Shown here: positions 7,816 through 15,602 of the stretch, piece after piece | Numbering within the stretch: position 1 is the first letter of the stretch | How the letters are laid out: every line of letters starts with the position of its first letter | Assembly: GCA_943323675.2 (NCBI GenBank) | Contig: CALPIR020000012.1 | Coordinates: forward strand, 1 to 21,297 | Length of the DNA stretch: 21,297 bases | Source of the DNA: Chitinophaga pinensis | GTDB taxonomy: Bacteria; Bacteroidota; Bacteroidia; UKL13-3 | Direction: 5' to 3' | Notes under the pieces: generated by a model | Seen by the model: only the letters and a program-made list of their open reading frames with translations | Databases searched by the model: none | Told to the model about the DNA's origin: nothing | Made by a program: the position numbers and the translations under genes

Positions 7816-9713
7816 ATCAATTGATGTTCGTTATTGTAGCGCAATTTATCATTATCTAACAAGTAACGTATAATGGTGGTTACTTTTTCGGGTTGATATT
7901 CTGGAATGGCTTTTACTGCATCTGTAACATGTAAAGGTTTTTGAAGTAAAAGCAATTGTAGTTTTTCTTCAATGGCATCACTTTCTGTAGTTTTTAACTC
8001 TCCTTTTTGTTTATCTAAACAAACGTCACATACACCACAATCTTCAGAACCAAATTCATTAAAGTACTCAACAATTAATTTACTGCGGCAGCGGTGCTTG
8101 TTGTTGGCATAGTTAATTATGGCCTGTAATTTTTCATGTGCAACCTCTTTGCGTTGGTGTATTAGTGCTGCCCGTAAATCAATTAACTCGGCTGCAACAC
8201 GTTGGGTAGTAAATGTTATTTGCGGTTTATCTTTTTGTGGTTGATAATCGGCTAAGCCTATTTTAGTTAGTTGTACTAAAAACTGCACTAAGAATTTCAC
8301 ATCCTTACCAATGCGTTTGGCTAGTTGCTGTTCGTTAATTTGCACATAACCATCAAACATCCCGCCATGGCTGCGCAAAAGTATTTTAATCAGTTCGTCA
8401 TACTTTTCGTTTTCAACCTGAAATTTATACAACTCAGCATGATTTATCGTAAACTTAAACTTAGAGGGTTCGAAAAACGATTCGTTTAATGCAACTAAAT
8501 CACATTGTTGTAATAATTTTAATGCAGGGTAAACTACTTGTGCATCTAAGTTAAAACGTTGTACAAATTCTGCTAAATCAAAGTCGAAACTTCTGTCAAG
8601 TATCGCCCCTACAGGTAAACTATAATAATTACATAATGCCTGATAAACACGTTTAATTTCTTTTTCGGGCGGAAAAGACAACGCCAATTTGTGCTGTGCT
8701 GTTTCTTCATCTCCTTCATGGTGAAGCAACACACAATATGCTCTCATGCCATCTCTGCCTGCTCTACCTGCTTCTTGGTAATAACTCTCCAGCGATTCGG
8801 GCATTTCGTAATGCACGACAACTCGCACATCAGGTTTATCAATTCCCATTCCAAAAGCATTGGTGCATACAATAATTTTTGTGCGGTTCTCAATCCAATC
8901 TTCTTGTTTTTTTGTGCGCACCAAATGCGGTAAACCAGCATGGTAATAATCAGCAGATATTCTATTTTTTCGCAAATACATGGCCAGTTCTTGTGTTTGC
9001 CTGCGGTTACGCACATAAACTAAACCACTGCCTTTCACGCGGTTTAATACATGTAACATGCGATCTAGTTTCTGCTCGGTATAATTAACAACGTAACTTA
9101 AATTATTTCGTGTAAAACTTTTCGAAAATACATGATGCTTCTTAAATGCTAGTTTATCTTGAATATCACCAATTACTTTTTCTGTTGCAGATGCAGTTAA
9201 TGCCAACACTGGAACATTTTTAAGCAATTCTCTGGCTTCAGCTATCATTAAATATTCAGGTCTAAAATCGTAACCCCATTGACTGATACAATGTGCTTCA
9301 TCAATGGCCAATAATGTGCAATTTAAATAAGGCAATCGTTCTCTAAAAGCTTGTGTTTTTAATCTTTCGGGTGATAGGTATAAAAACTTGTAGGCTCCAT
9401 TTTGTGCGTTCTCTATGGTCAGTAGCTGTTCTCTCATGCTCATGCCACTGTATAATGCAGCAGCTGGTATATCTCGTTTTTGGAGTTGTTCTACTTGGTC
9501 TTTCATTAAAGCAATAAGCGGACTAATAACCAAACACAAACCATCTTTAGCCAATGCAGGAACCTGAAAGCAAATAGACTTTCCGCCACCTGTTGGCAAC
9601 AGCGCAAGCGTATCGTTTCCGGCTAGTGCAGAGTTAATGATGTCCTCTTGCAAAGGCCTAAATTTATCGTAGCCCCAATATTGTTTTAATATTTCGTGAA
9701 TTGAAAGTTCCAT
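7797..9713 (-). CDS. recQ: RecQ-family ATP-dependent DNA helicase
   Basis: This 638-residue superfamily 2 helicase unwinds DNA 3' to 5' in recombination and repair. The N-terminal motor is complete: KFRPLQEDII (Q motif), TGGGKS Walker A (41-46), SPLIALM, DEAH (138-141) followed by CISQWGYDFRPEY, LTASAT, TNAFGMGIDKPDVR and QEAGRAGRDG (313-322). After the motor comes an insertion of about 190 residues that looks like winged-helix and helical modules. Only then does the zinc-binding cluster appear (C542, C559, C562, C565 in HRCRSKL and CGVCDVC), followed by a short C-terminal helical domain. In E. coli RecQ the zinc site directly follows the motor, so the domain order here is different. No clear HRDC domain was seen. 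The gene begins 2 nt after the ABC ATPase stop and overlaps the glycosyltransferase by 19 nt. Confidence 0.93.
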   Translation of the reverse strand: MELSIHEILKQYWGYDKFRPLQEDIINSALAGNDTLALLPTGGGKSICFQVPALAKDGLCLVISPLIALMKDQVEQLQKRDIPAAALYSGMSMREQLLTIENAQNGAYKFLYLSPERLKTQAFRERLPYLNCTLLAIDEAHCISQWGYDFRPEYLMIAEARELLKNVPVLALTASATEKVIGDIQDKLAFKKHHVFSKSFTRNNLSYVVNYTEQKLDRMLHVLNRVKGSGLVYVRNRRQTQELAMYLRKNRISADYYHAGLPHLVRTKKQEDWIENRTKIIVCTNAFGMGIDKPDVRVVVHYEMPESLESYYQEAGRAGRDGMRAYCVLLHHEGDEETAQHKLALSFPPEKEIKRVYQALCNYYSLPVGAILDRSFDFDLAEFVQRFNLDAQVVYPALKLLQQCDLVALNESFFEPSKFKFTINHAELYKFQVENEKYDELIKILLRSHGGMFDGYVQINEQQLAKRIGKDVKFLVQFLVQLTKIGLADYQPQKDKPQITFTTQRVAAELIDLRAALIHQRKEVAHEKLQAIINYANNKHRCRSKLIVEYFNEFGSEDCGVCDVCLDKQKGELKTTESDAIEEKLQLLLLQKPLHVTDAVKAIPEYQPEKVTTIIRYLLDNDKLRYNNEHQLIWNSSK

Positions 9714-9715
9714 TG

Positions 9716-10366
9716 TTAAACTATAACACCATCTTTCATCACCAATTTTCTATCAGCCCTATTTGCTAATGCCTCGTTGTGTGTTACAATTACAAAGGTT
9801 TGGTTAAACTCTTGTTTTAGCTTAAAAAATAAATCGTGCAATTCTTCAGCGTTTTTCGAATCAAGGTTTCCACTGGGCTCATCGGCAAAAACTACCGCAG
9901 GTTTATTTATTAGTGCCCTAGCCACGGCAACACGTTGCTGCTCTCCACCCGAGAGTTGCCCCGGTTTATGGTTTAATCGTTCGCCTAAATTTAAGTAGTT
10001 CAAAAGTTCTTTTGCTCTGGCCTCTGTTTCCGTTTTGTTTTTATTGCCAATCCAAGCGGGGAAGCACACATTTTCTAAAGCCGTAAATTCTGGTAATAGT
10101 TGATGAAATTGAAAAATAAATCCAATTTTACTGTTTCTGAAAGCTGCTAATTTTTTTGCCGAAAGATGGGTTACATCAATATCATTAATGATTACCTCTC
10201 CTGTGTCGGGTTTATCTAATGTGCCTAATATTTGCAAAAGTGTGGTTTTGCCTGCACCACTAGCACCAACAATGGCAACCACTTCTCCTTCGTTAATGGT
10301 TAGGTTGGTTCCCTTTAATACTTTTAGTTGGTTGTAAGCCTTGGTAATATTTTTTGCTGTAATCAT
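9716..10366 (-). CDS. ABC transporter ATP-binding protein, LolD/MacB type
   Basis: A 216-residue ABC ATPase with Walker A GASGAGKT (34-41), Q-loop Q86, signature LSGGEQQRVAVAR (from 138), Walker B VVFADEP (158-164), D-loop SGNLD and switch H196. Length and the signature place it in the LolD/MacB/FtsE subgroup, which powers lipoprotein release or envelope transport and works with FtsX/MacB-type permeases. No permease gene is adjacent, so the partner must be encoded elsewhere. It shares an ATGA overlap with the stop of the upstream GT39 gene and is followed 2 nt later by the recQ start. The ATPase assignment is certain. The specific role as LolD is an inference from subgroup and length. Confidence 0.9.
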   Translation of the reverse strand: MITAKNITKAYNQLKVLKGTNLTINEGEVVAIVGASGAGKTTLLQILGTLDKPDTGEVIINDIDVTHLSAKKLAAFRNSKIGFIFQFHQLLPEFTALENVCFPAWIGNKNKTETEARAKELLNYLNLGERLNHKPGQLSGGEQQRVAVARALINKPAVVFADEPSGNLDSKNAEELHDLFFKLKQEFNQTFVIVTHNEALANRADRKLVMKDGVIV

Positions 10367-11808
10367 TTTTTTGCAATAATTTTATAGTAGGCACAATCCT
10401 CTTTACGTGCAATAGTTTCTAATACAAATAAGTTATTTACATCAACATCACGTTCTTTTTTTGTTGTTAGGATGTACTTTCCTGGCACTAAATTAATGTC
10501 TTCATGGTTTGTAATTGTATTGCTAAAACCCAAGAGCGCGTCTTTTTTGGCATAGCAATTTACAATGAAGGTAACATCTGAGTGAAGAATATAGATACGA
10601 TCATTTTTATGATCTCCTTGCCTGATTTCTGTTAATATATTGCCCAAAGAAGTGTGCATGCTGGTGTAAACATTGTTTTTAATAATGTATTGATAAGCTG
10701 GCAGAAACAATAGGATGAAAAGCACACTGAAAGTTGGTTTATTATTAGTGATAAATAATGCAGCAGCCAAGCCAATAATACAAGCAATGATTGGATATAA
10801 TGAAGCATCATACCAATATAATTTTGTAGATGATAGACACAATAATGTGCTAATACCAGCCAGGGCAAATAGCATAAATATACCGAGGTTTTTAACCCTG
10901 CTTTGTTCACTTTTAATGAGGTAAACAATGGCAATAGGCAAAGCATAAACCCAATTCAATAACCTGTTTTCGGTTACAAAGGCTTTATAGTAATAGTAGA
11001 ATGGAAGTTTTTCTTCGTTTAAATAGGTTTGTTGTTCAATTCTTCCGCCTAATTCAAATTTCACCACAGCATCAACATATCCAGGTGTAAGTATACCTCT
11101 GTACCAGTAATACCCAGGTACCAACAATATAAAAATTATCAACCCCGCATAAAATCCCCAGCTTTTTAAAATAGCAATAAAATGTCGTGTATAAATGGCC
11201 CATGCTAGTAACCCAGGTAAAACCAATAACCCTGCAATGCCTTTGGTTAAACAACCTAAACTTAATAATAGGGCAGTGGCAACTAAATACCATTGTGCAT
11301 TTGGTTGATTTGTTTTTGTTGTGTATGTGTAAAAGGATAACGATTGTGCCAATATTAAAAAGGCCAGTATACTGTCGGTATCACCGCTGCGTGCAATATG
11401 TTGGCTAACAAATCCGGTTGAACTTAGTAAAACAAGAGGCAATGCCAATGCGTAAAGTTTGTCTTTTAAAACTTTTAATCCAACAAGGTAAAGTAATAAA
11501 GTACTTAATAATGCAAATATGGCTGAAGCCAATCTTACTCCTAATTCATTAAACCCAAACAATTTGATAAATGGTATCATGCACCACAAAGCAAATGGGG
11601 GTTTGGTGTTTCCTAAATCAGGCTTGCCTAATAAAAACACTTCCAAATAATGCCCATTCTCCAACATTTCTTGCGCGTTTAATGCATACCACGATTCGTC
11701 CCACATGTAAAAGGGTGCGCTATCCAATTTATGGAACAACGAAAAGTAGCTGATTAGCAGCAGCAGTAGCCAATAAAATAAACCGTTTGAGCGATGTATA
11801 ATGTTCAT
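10363..11808 (-). CDS. Membrane glycosyltransferase, GT39/ArnT-like
   Basis: A 481-residue polytopic membrane protein with about ten or more hydrophobic helices. After the first helix it has an acidic WDESWYALNAQEML loop (D37, E38) and GNTKPPF (about 67-72), both hallmarks of GT-C enzymes of the dolichyl-P-mannose/ArnT (GT39/GT83) group. A further motif, HIARSGDTDSILAF, follows. These enzymes move a sugar from a polyprenyl-phosphate donor to a protein or lipid at the outer face of the inner membrane. The C-terminal 90 residues (DHKNDRIYILHSDVTFIVN onward) form a soluble periplasmic part. The ATG at 11806-11808 is chosen over a TTG six codons upstream because it gives a normal short N-terminus before the first helix. 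First gene of the five-gene operon, divergent from sucC. Confidence 0.87.
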   Translation of the reverse strand: MNIIHRSNGLFYWLLLLLISYFSLFHKLDSAPFYMWDESWYALNAQEMLENGHYLEVFLLGKPDLGNTKPPFALWCMIPFIKLFGFNELGVRLASAIFALLSTLLLYLVGLKVLKDKLYALALPLVLLSSTGFVSQHIARSGDTDSILAFLILAQSLSFYTYTTKTNQPNAQWYLVATALLLSLGCLTKGIAGLLVLPGLLAWAIYTRHFIAILKSWGFYAGLIIFILLVPGYYWYRGILTPGYVDAVVKFELGGRIEQQTYLNEEKLPFYYYYKAFVTENRLLNWVYALPIAIVYLIKSEQSRVKNLGIFMLFALAGISTLLCLSSTKLYWYDASLYPIIACIIGLAAALFITNNKPTFSVLFILLFLPAYQYIIKNNVYTSMHTSLGNILTEIRQGDHKNDRIYILHSDVTFIVNCYAKKDALLGFSNTITNHEDINLVPGKYILTTKKERDVDVNNLFVLETIARKEDCAYYKIIAKK

Positions 11809-11889
11809 CAATGGCAATAATAACAATAATAGATTTAACTATGACTGATTCATACAATTTTTAAAATTTCTGATTCTAATTTTAAATGC

Positions 11890-11897
11890 TATTTTCG
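11890..11897 (+). promoter_or_regulatory. Possible -7 element for sucC
   Basis: TATTTTCG differs from the Bacteroidota -7 consensus TAnnTTTG at one position and sits 17 nt before the sucC ATG. At 19 nt upstream there is TTC (11868-11870) where the consensus has TTG. The match is imperfect in both halves. The 11809-11914 gap also has to hold the promoter of the divergent GT39 operon. Confidence 0.3.
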
Positions 11898-11914
11898 CAC
11901 CAAAATTTCCGAAA

Positions 11915-13135
11915 ATGAACATTCACGAATATCAAGCTAAACAAGTATTAAAATCATTTGGTGTTGCTGTGCAAGAAGGCATAGTGGCTGAAACTGCTGA
12001 AGAAGCTCACGCTGCTGCTCTAAAATTAAAGGAGCAATATGGTAGTGATTTTGTAGTTGTTAAGGCTCAAATACACGCAGGTGGCCGTGGTAAAGGAACA
12101 ATTGTAGGTAAAGACCAACGTGGTGTTGCCGTTGCAAAAAACGCTGATAAGGCAAAAGAAATAGCTGGTAATATTTTAGGTGGTACTTTAGTTACTATTC
12201 AAACAGGCCCAAAGGGTAAGTTTGTTAGTAAAGTATTGGTTGCCCAAGATGTATACTATCCCGGAGCAAATGAACCTAAAGAATTTTACATGAGTGTAAT
12301 GCTTGACCGTTCTCAGTCAAAAAATATTATTGTTTATAGTACTGAAGGTGGTATGGATATCGAGCACGTTGCAGAACATACTCCAGAATTAATTCACAAA
12401 GAAACTATTGATCCTAAAGTGGGTTTGCAGGGATTCCAAGCGCGTAAAATTGCGTTTAATCTAGGGTTGTCTGGCGAGTCTCACAAACAAATGGTAAAAT
12501 TTGTTACCGCATTATACACTGCATATGATAGCAGCGATTCAGCTATGTTTGAAATCAACCCAGTATTAAAAACATCTGATGATAAAATTATTGCAGTTGA
12601 TGGTAAAGTAAGTTTTGACGATAGCGCATTATACCGTCATCCAGACTATGCAGCCATGCGTGATTTAGCTGAAGAAGATCCAACTGAAGTAGAGGCAGGT
12701 AAGCACAACCTAAACTTTGTTAAATTAGACGGTAATGTAGGTTGTATGGTTAACGGTGCAGGTTTAGCAATGGCTACCATGGATATCATAAAATTGTCAG
12801 GTGGTGAGCCTGCTAATTTTCTTGATGTTGGGGGAAGTGCAAATGCCACAACTGTTGAGGCAGGTTTCCGTATTATTTTACAAGATCCAAATGTAAAAGC
12901 TATTTTGATAAATATTTTTGGTGGAATTGTTCGTTGCGACCGTGTTGCACAAGGTGTTGTTGATGCTTACAAATCAATCGGCAATATTCCTGTGCCAATC
13001 ATTGTTCGTTTACAAGGAACCAATGCAGAACAAGCCAAAAAATTAATTGATGAATCAGGCTTAAAAGTATACTCAGCTATTGTTTTAAAAGAAGCAGCCG
13101 ACTTGGTACAAAAAGCGGTGAGTGGTACTATTTAA
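11915..13135 (+). CDS. sucC: Succinyl-CoA synthetase (ADP-forming) subunit beta
   Basis: A 406-residue protein, beginning MNIHEYQAKQVLKSFGV, that matches the beta subunit of succinyl-CoA synthetase over its whole length. With SucD it converts succinyl-CoA, ADP or GDP, and phosphate to succinate, CoA and the nucleoside triphosphate in the TCA cycle. The N-terminal ATP-grasp domain includes KAQIHAGGRGKG (about 50-61) and the metal- and nucleotide-binding EINPVLKT near 208. The C-terminal ligase domain contains LDVGGSANATTVEAGF, NIFGGIVRCDRVAQG and RLQGTNAEQAKKL, which form the phosphohistidine and CoA-side interface with SucD. The length is slightly above the roughly 390 usual for the family. 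sucD is not adjacent: the gene ends at a strong hairpin terminator, so the alpha subunit must be encoded elsewhere. Confidence 0.97.
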   Translation: MNIHEYQAKQVLKSFGVAVQEGIVAETAEEAHAAALKLKEQYGSDFVVVKAQIHAGGRGKGTIVGKDQRGVAVAKNADKAKEIAGNILGGTLVTIQTGPKGKFVSKVLVAQDVYYPGANEPKEFYMSVMLDRSQSKNIIVYSTEGGMDIEHVAEHTPELIHKETIDPKVGLQGFQARKIAFNLGLSGESHKQMVKFVTALYTAYDSSDSAMFEINPVLKTSDDKIIAVDGKVSFDDSALYRHPDYAAMRDLAEEDPTEVEAGKHNLNFVKLDGNVGCMVNGAGLAMATMDIIKLSGGEPANFLDVGGSANATTVEAGFRIILQDPNVKAILINIFGGIVRCDRVAQGVVDAYKSIGNIPVPIIVRLQGTNAEQAKKLIDESGLKVYSAIVLKEAADLVQKAVSGTI

Positions 13136-13158
13136 TTCATATTTACGCATTTAAAAAT

Positions 13159-13189
13159 AAAACCTCGGGTATTTCTCGAGGTTTTTTTA
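13159..13189 (+). terminator. Rho-independent terminator after sucC
   Basis: Arms AACCTCGGG (13161-13169) and CTCGAGGTT (13175-13183) pair with one G-U, leaving a 5-nt loop, and run into a T tract (13182-13188). The hairpin begins 25 nt after the sucC stop. This separates sucC from the cold-shock gene. Confidence 0.85.
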
Positions 13190-13326
13190 TATACTTTTTT
13201 TACTTGTTCTGCTGATGCATAGAGGGTTAGTTTAATGATTATTAACATAAAGCAAAAAGTTTCGGGTTTATTAGCCTATATTCGTACAATGCAAGTTGCA
13301 TAATTAAGTACACTAAATAAATAATA

Positions 13327-13782
13327 ATGGGTAGATCACAAGAAACATTCAGTAAAAAAGAAAACGAGAGAAAAAAACAAAAGAAAAGGAAAGACAAAGC
13401 CGAGAAGCGCGAAGAGCGTAAATCCAATTCAGATAAAGGAAAATCGTTTGAAGACATGTTAGCTTACGTTGATGAGAACGGTAACCTAACAACTACTCCT
13501 CCCGATCCTAAGAAGAAAAAAGTATTTAAAGAGGAAGATATGCAGATAGGTGTTTTTAAACGCGCTGCCGAAGAACCTCAAGATACATTGCGCACTGGCG
13601 TTGTTACTTTCTTTAACGAGTCGAAAGGTTTTGGCTTTATTAAAGATTCTGTAAACAACGATAGCGTATTTGTTCACATTAACAGCTTAAAAGAAGCGGT
13701 TAAAGAAAATGATAAAGTTACGTTTAACGTAGAAAGTGGTCATAAAGGACTAAACGCGGTTAACGTTATTTTGATAAAATAA
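13327..13782 (+). CDS. Cold-shock-domain protein with lysine-rich N-terminal extension
   Basis: A 151-residue protein in two parts. Residues 1-40 are extremely basic (KKENERKKQKKRKDKAEKRE) and probably disordered or helical, suited to nucleic-acid contact. Residues 41-88 form a linker with a second lysine cluster, PKKKKVFKEED. Residues 89-151 are a cold-shock OB-fold domain with RNP1 KGFGFIKD (100-107) and RNP2 VFVHI (114-118). Free-standing CSPs are about 65-70 residues, so the extension more than doubles the length. The expected role is a single-stranded RNA or DNA chaperone; cold induction is not shown. A weak -7-like TATATTCG lies at 13277-13284. The stop is 4 nt from that of the convergent LuxE-like gene. 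Confidence 0.9.
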   Translation: MGRSQETFSKKENERKKQKKRKDKAEKREERKSNSDKGKSFEDMLAYVDENGNLTTTPPDPKKKKVFKEEDMQIGVFKRAAEEPQDTLRTGVVTFFNESKGFGFIKDSVNNDSVFVHINSLKEAVKENDKVTFNVESGHKGLNAVNVILIK

Positions 13783-13786
13783 TACC

Positions 13787-14776
13787 TTACACATACATTA
13801 AATTACAGCCGCGAACCTCGCTGTTGTCCATTCTTCCTAACACTTCAAAAGTTCCGTCAGCAAGCAATCGCCCTAAGTCTTGTGTTTGTATAAACGCACA
13901 ACTGTCCACGTTTGCCAAGTCAATTACATTTATAATGCCTGCCTTACCGGTTGGCATTATAGTAAACGGATCGTTTAGGTCAGTAATTACAACCTTCATC
14001 CAAGGTGCACAAGTAAATATTCCATCCTGCTTAGCGTAAGCTTGAGAAAGTAATTCTGTCATACCATATTCCGAATGAATTTGTTGTACCTGGAATTTTC
14101 CCTTTAAAAAATCATGAATTTCAAATCTGGTCTGTTCCTCTCTGCGGCCTTTCATTCCGCCTGTTTCCATTACTACCGTATTTTTCAAGTCTACAGCAAA
14201 CTGCTCGGCAAAATCAAGTAGCGCAAAAGTTACTCCTAATAAAAAAATCTGTCTTTTCTCTTTTAAAAGGTGCTGTATGGTTTGTGCTAATTTTTCGAAA
14301 TCATACAAATAAAAACCACTTTCGGGTTGTGTACTTGCATCAATTAGGCCTTGTGCCATATCTATTAAACTACTTCCTTTTCTTTCCAAATAATTAGGCA
14401 ACAGGCACAAAAAAACATATTGGTTAGGTGGGCCATAAAATTGATGGAATGCTGTTAAGTAACTTTTATTGTAAATTTCAATATCGGCTACAAAATGTTT
14501 TGATGGTGTTCCTCCGCTCGTGGTGCTGCTGGTGTATATGGTTTGGGGTTTAAAATTACCGCTTTTAACTTCGTGGTTTTTAAAAAAACTGACAGGCAAA
14601 AAACGGAAATCATTTGTACTTTTAATTATGATTTTATCGTTGGTTAATGCAGCATATTGCTCTAAAAGTGGATTATGCTTAAGCTGATAAGAATATAACT
14701 GTAAGGCTAATTCATCAAAATGTATTAATTTTGGATCAATAGATTGTTGTATGAAGTCAACTTTGTTAAAAAGCAT
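13787..14776 (-). CDS. LuxE/PaaK-like acyl-protein synthetase (adenylate-forming)
   Basis: A 329-residue protein resembling LuxE-type acyl-protein synthetases, a branch of the ANL adenylate-forming fold that activates carboxylic acids as acyl-AMP. The phosphate-binding loop is TSSTTSGGTPSKHF, and the later HSEYGMTELLSQAYA corresponds to the YGxTE motif that contacts adenylate. A hinge-like QTQDLGRLLADGTFEVLGRMD sits near the end. It is shorter than a full ANL enzyme, as LuxE-like proteins are. The ATG at 14774-14776 (MLFNKVDFIQQ) is chosen because the homologous region begins there. Two further in-frame ATGs upstream (14797, 14815) would add 7-13 residues and lengthen an opposite-strand overlap with the lipoprotein gene. 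No LuxC reductase or PaaK-pathway partner is nearby, so the substrate is unknown. Confidence 0.84.
   Translation of the reverse strand: MLFNKVDFIQQSIDPKLIHFDELALQLYSYQLKHNPLLEQYAALTNDKIIIKSTNDFRFLPVSFFKNHEVKSGNFKPQTIYTSSTTSGGTPSKHFVADIEIYNKSYLTAFHQFYGPPNQYVFLCLLPNYLERKGSSLIDMAQGLIDASTQPESGFYLYDFEKLAQTIQHLLKEKRQIFLLGVTFALLDFAEQFAVDLKNTVVMETGGMKGRREEQTRFEIHDFLKGKFQVQQIHSEYGMTELLSQAYAKQDGIFTCAPWMKVVITDLNDPFTIMPTGKAGIINVIDLANVDSCAFIQTQDLGRLLADGTFEVLGRMDNSEVRGCNLMYV
14726..14733 (+). promoter_or_regulatory. Candidate -7 element for the lipoprotein gene, inside the LuxE-like CDS
   Basis: TAATTTTG matches TAnnTTTG exactly, 17 nt before the lipoprotein ATG at 14751. No TTG lies at the ideal distance upstream. 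The element is in the coding sequence of the opposite-strand LuxE-like gene, as any promoter for this lipoprotein must be. Confidence 0.36.
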
Positions 14777-15293
14777 AGTATTATTTTTATCTGCCATTTT
14801 GCTGTATGCCTGCAAAGGTGGTGAAATATATCCTATTATTCCATCAATAGAGTTTGAAAAGAGTTCTTACATCAATAGAGACTCCTCTAGTATGTTGGTT
14901 TTTTCTATTAAGTTTAGAGATGGAGATGGGGATATTGGGCTAGAGGAAGGTGATACATTGCCTCCATATAACAACGTTAAAAATCCCCTAACGGGCAAAA
15001 ACACCAACATTTATTACAACAATTTATATGTAGAGTTTTTGAGAAAAGAAGGGGATTCCTATAATTATGTTATTGCCGATTTTTCGGGTGATACACTTCG
15101 TGCTGACGTACGTGTTATGCCTCTGACACCAGAAGGTAAATACAAGGCTATTCGAGGAACAATAGAAGTTACACTTGAGCCAAGTGTACTATTGAATGAT
15201 GGTGATACTGTTAAATTACGATTTTTACTGATTGACCGGGCATTGCACTTTAGCAATGCCGCGGAATCAGGAGATATTATTATTGTGAGATAA
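14751..15293 (+). CDS. Secreted lipoprotein of unknown function
   Basis: A 180-residue protein with a type II signal peptide: MKSTLLKSIVLFLSAILLYAC, followed by KGG, with the lipobox LYAC placing the lipidated cysteine at residue 21. The mature part is beta-rich. It contains FSIKFRDGDGDIGLEEGDTLPPY, an Asp/Gly-rich loop of a kind common in Bacteroidota lipoproteins, perhaps calcium-binding, and ends with SNAAESGDIIIVR. The signal peptide fixes the start at 14751, which makes the 5' end overlap the divergent LuxE-like gene by 26 nt. The overlap is longer if that gene starts further upstream. The product should be anchored in the inner or outer membrane. No enzymatic motif was found. Confidence 0.83.
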   Translation: MKSTLLKSIVLFLSAILLYACKGGEIYPIIPSIEFEKSSYINRDSSSMLVFSIKFRDGDGDIGLEEGDTLPPYNNVKNPLTGKNTNIYYNNLYVEFLRKEGDSYNYVIADFSGDTLRADVRVMPLTPEGKYKAIRGTIEVTLEPSVLLNDGDTVKLRFLLIDRALHFSNAAESGDIIIVR

Positions 15294-15310
15294 TAAACTG
15301 AGGTGATGTA

Positions 15311-15574
15311 TTAAAAATCATCATCATCATCTTCTTCATCATCTTCAAAACCAAATCCTTTGTCGTAATCTACGTCCATAGTATCAATGTCAACATCAAC
15401 ATCTTCATCAGCTTCTGTAGTTTCTACATCATCAATAATTTCATCTTCTTCATCCTCGTCATCATCATGCACTTTTTTAGGCGCGATTTTTTTAGGGGCA
15501 GACTTTGCTGCTGTTTTAGCTCCTTTTTTTGCCGGAGTGCTTTTAATTGGTGTACTTTTTTTGGGCGTAGTCAT
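15311..15574 (-). CDS. Small dipolar protein: Lys/Ala/Pro-rich head, Asp/Glu-rich tail
   Basis: An 87-residue low-complexity protein. Residues 1-34 contain 11 lysines with Ala, Pro, Thr and Ser and no acidic residue, like a histone H1 or bacterial Hc1-type tail (KKGAKTAAKSAPKKIAPKK). Residues 37-87 are dominated by Asp and Glu (HDDDEDEEDEIIDDVE) and end in FGFEDDEEDDDDDF. There is no signal peptide. It has a well-formed candidate promoter at 15603-15631, which supports it as a real gene despite the biased composition. Possible roles are nucleoid or ribosome association, charge-based self-inhibition, or chaperoning of basic proteins; none is demonstrated. The opposite-strand reading frame here is a serine-rich shadow. 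The stop is 17 nt from the convergent lipoprotein stop. Confidence 0.75.
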   Translation of the reverse strand: MTTPKKSTPIKSTPAKKGAKTAAKSAPKKIAPKKVHDDDEDEEDEIIDDVETTEADEDVDVDIDTMDVDYDKGFGFEDDEEDDDDDF

Positions 15575-15602
15575 CTTAACTTTAAAAAGGTTTGCGGTAA
15601 CG

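Noticed and set aside
8691..9088. Several open frames on both strands inside recQ
   Set aside because: They are shadows of a helicase gene with all motifs intact; Cys/His/Ile-rich random-looking translations.
10632..11408. Additional open frames overlapping the GT39 gene
   Set aside because: They are alternative-frame shadows of a hydrophobic, Leu/Ile-rich membrane protein gene.
11824..11857. TTG-N23-TATTATTG on the minus strand as the promoter of the five-gene operon
   Set aside because: The spacer is 4 nt too long and the -7 half is one base off; not distinguishable from AT-rich background.
15311..15480. ATC/TTC trinucleotide-rich DNA resembling a microsatellite
   Set aside because: It is explained by Asp and Glu codons of the dipolar protein with mixed third bases; not a tandem repeat array.
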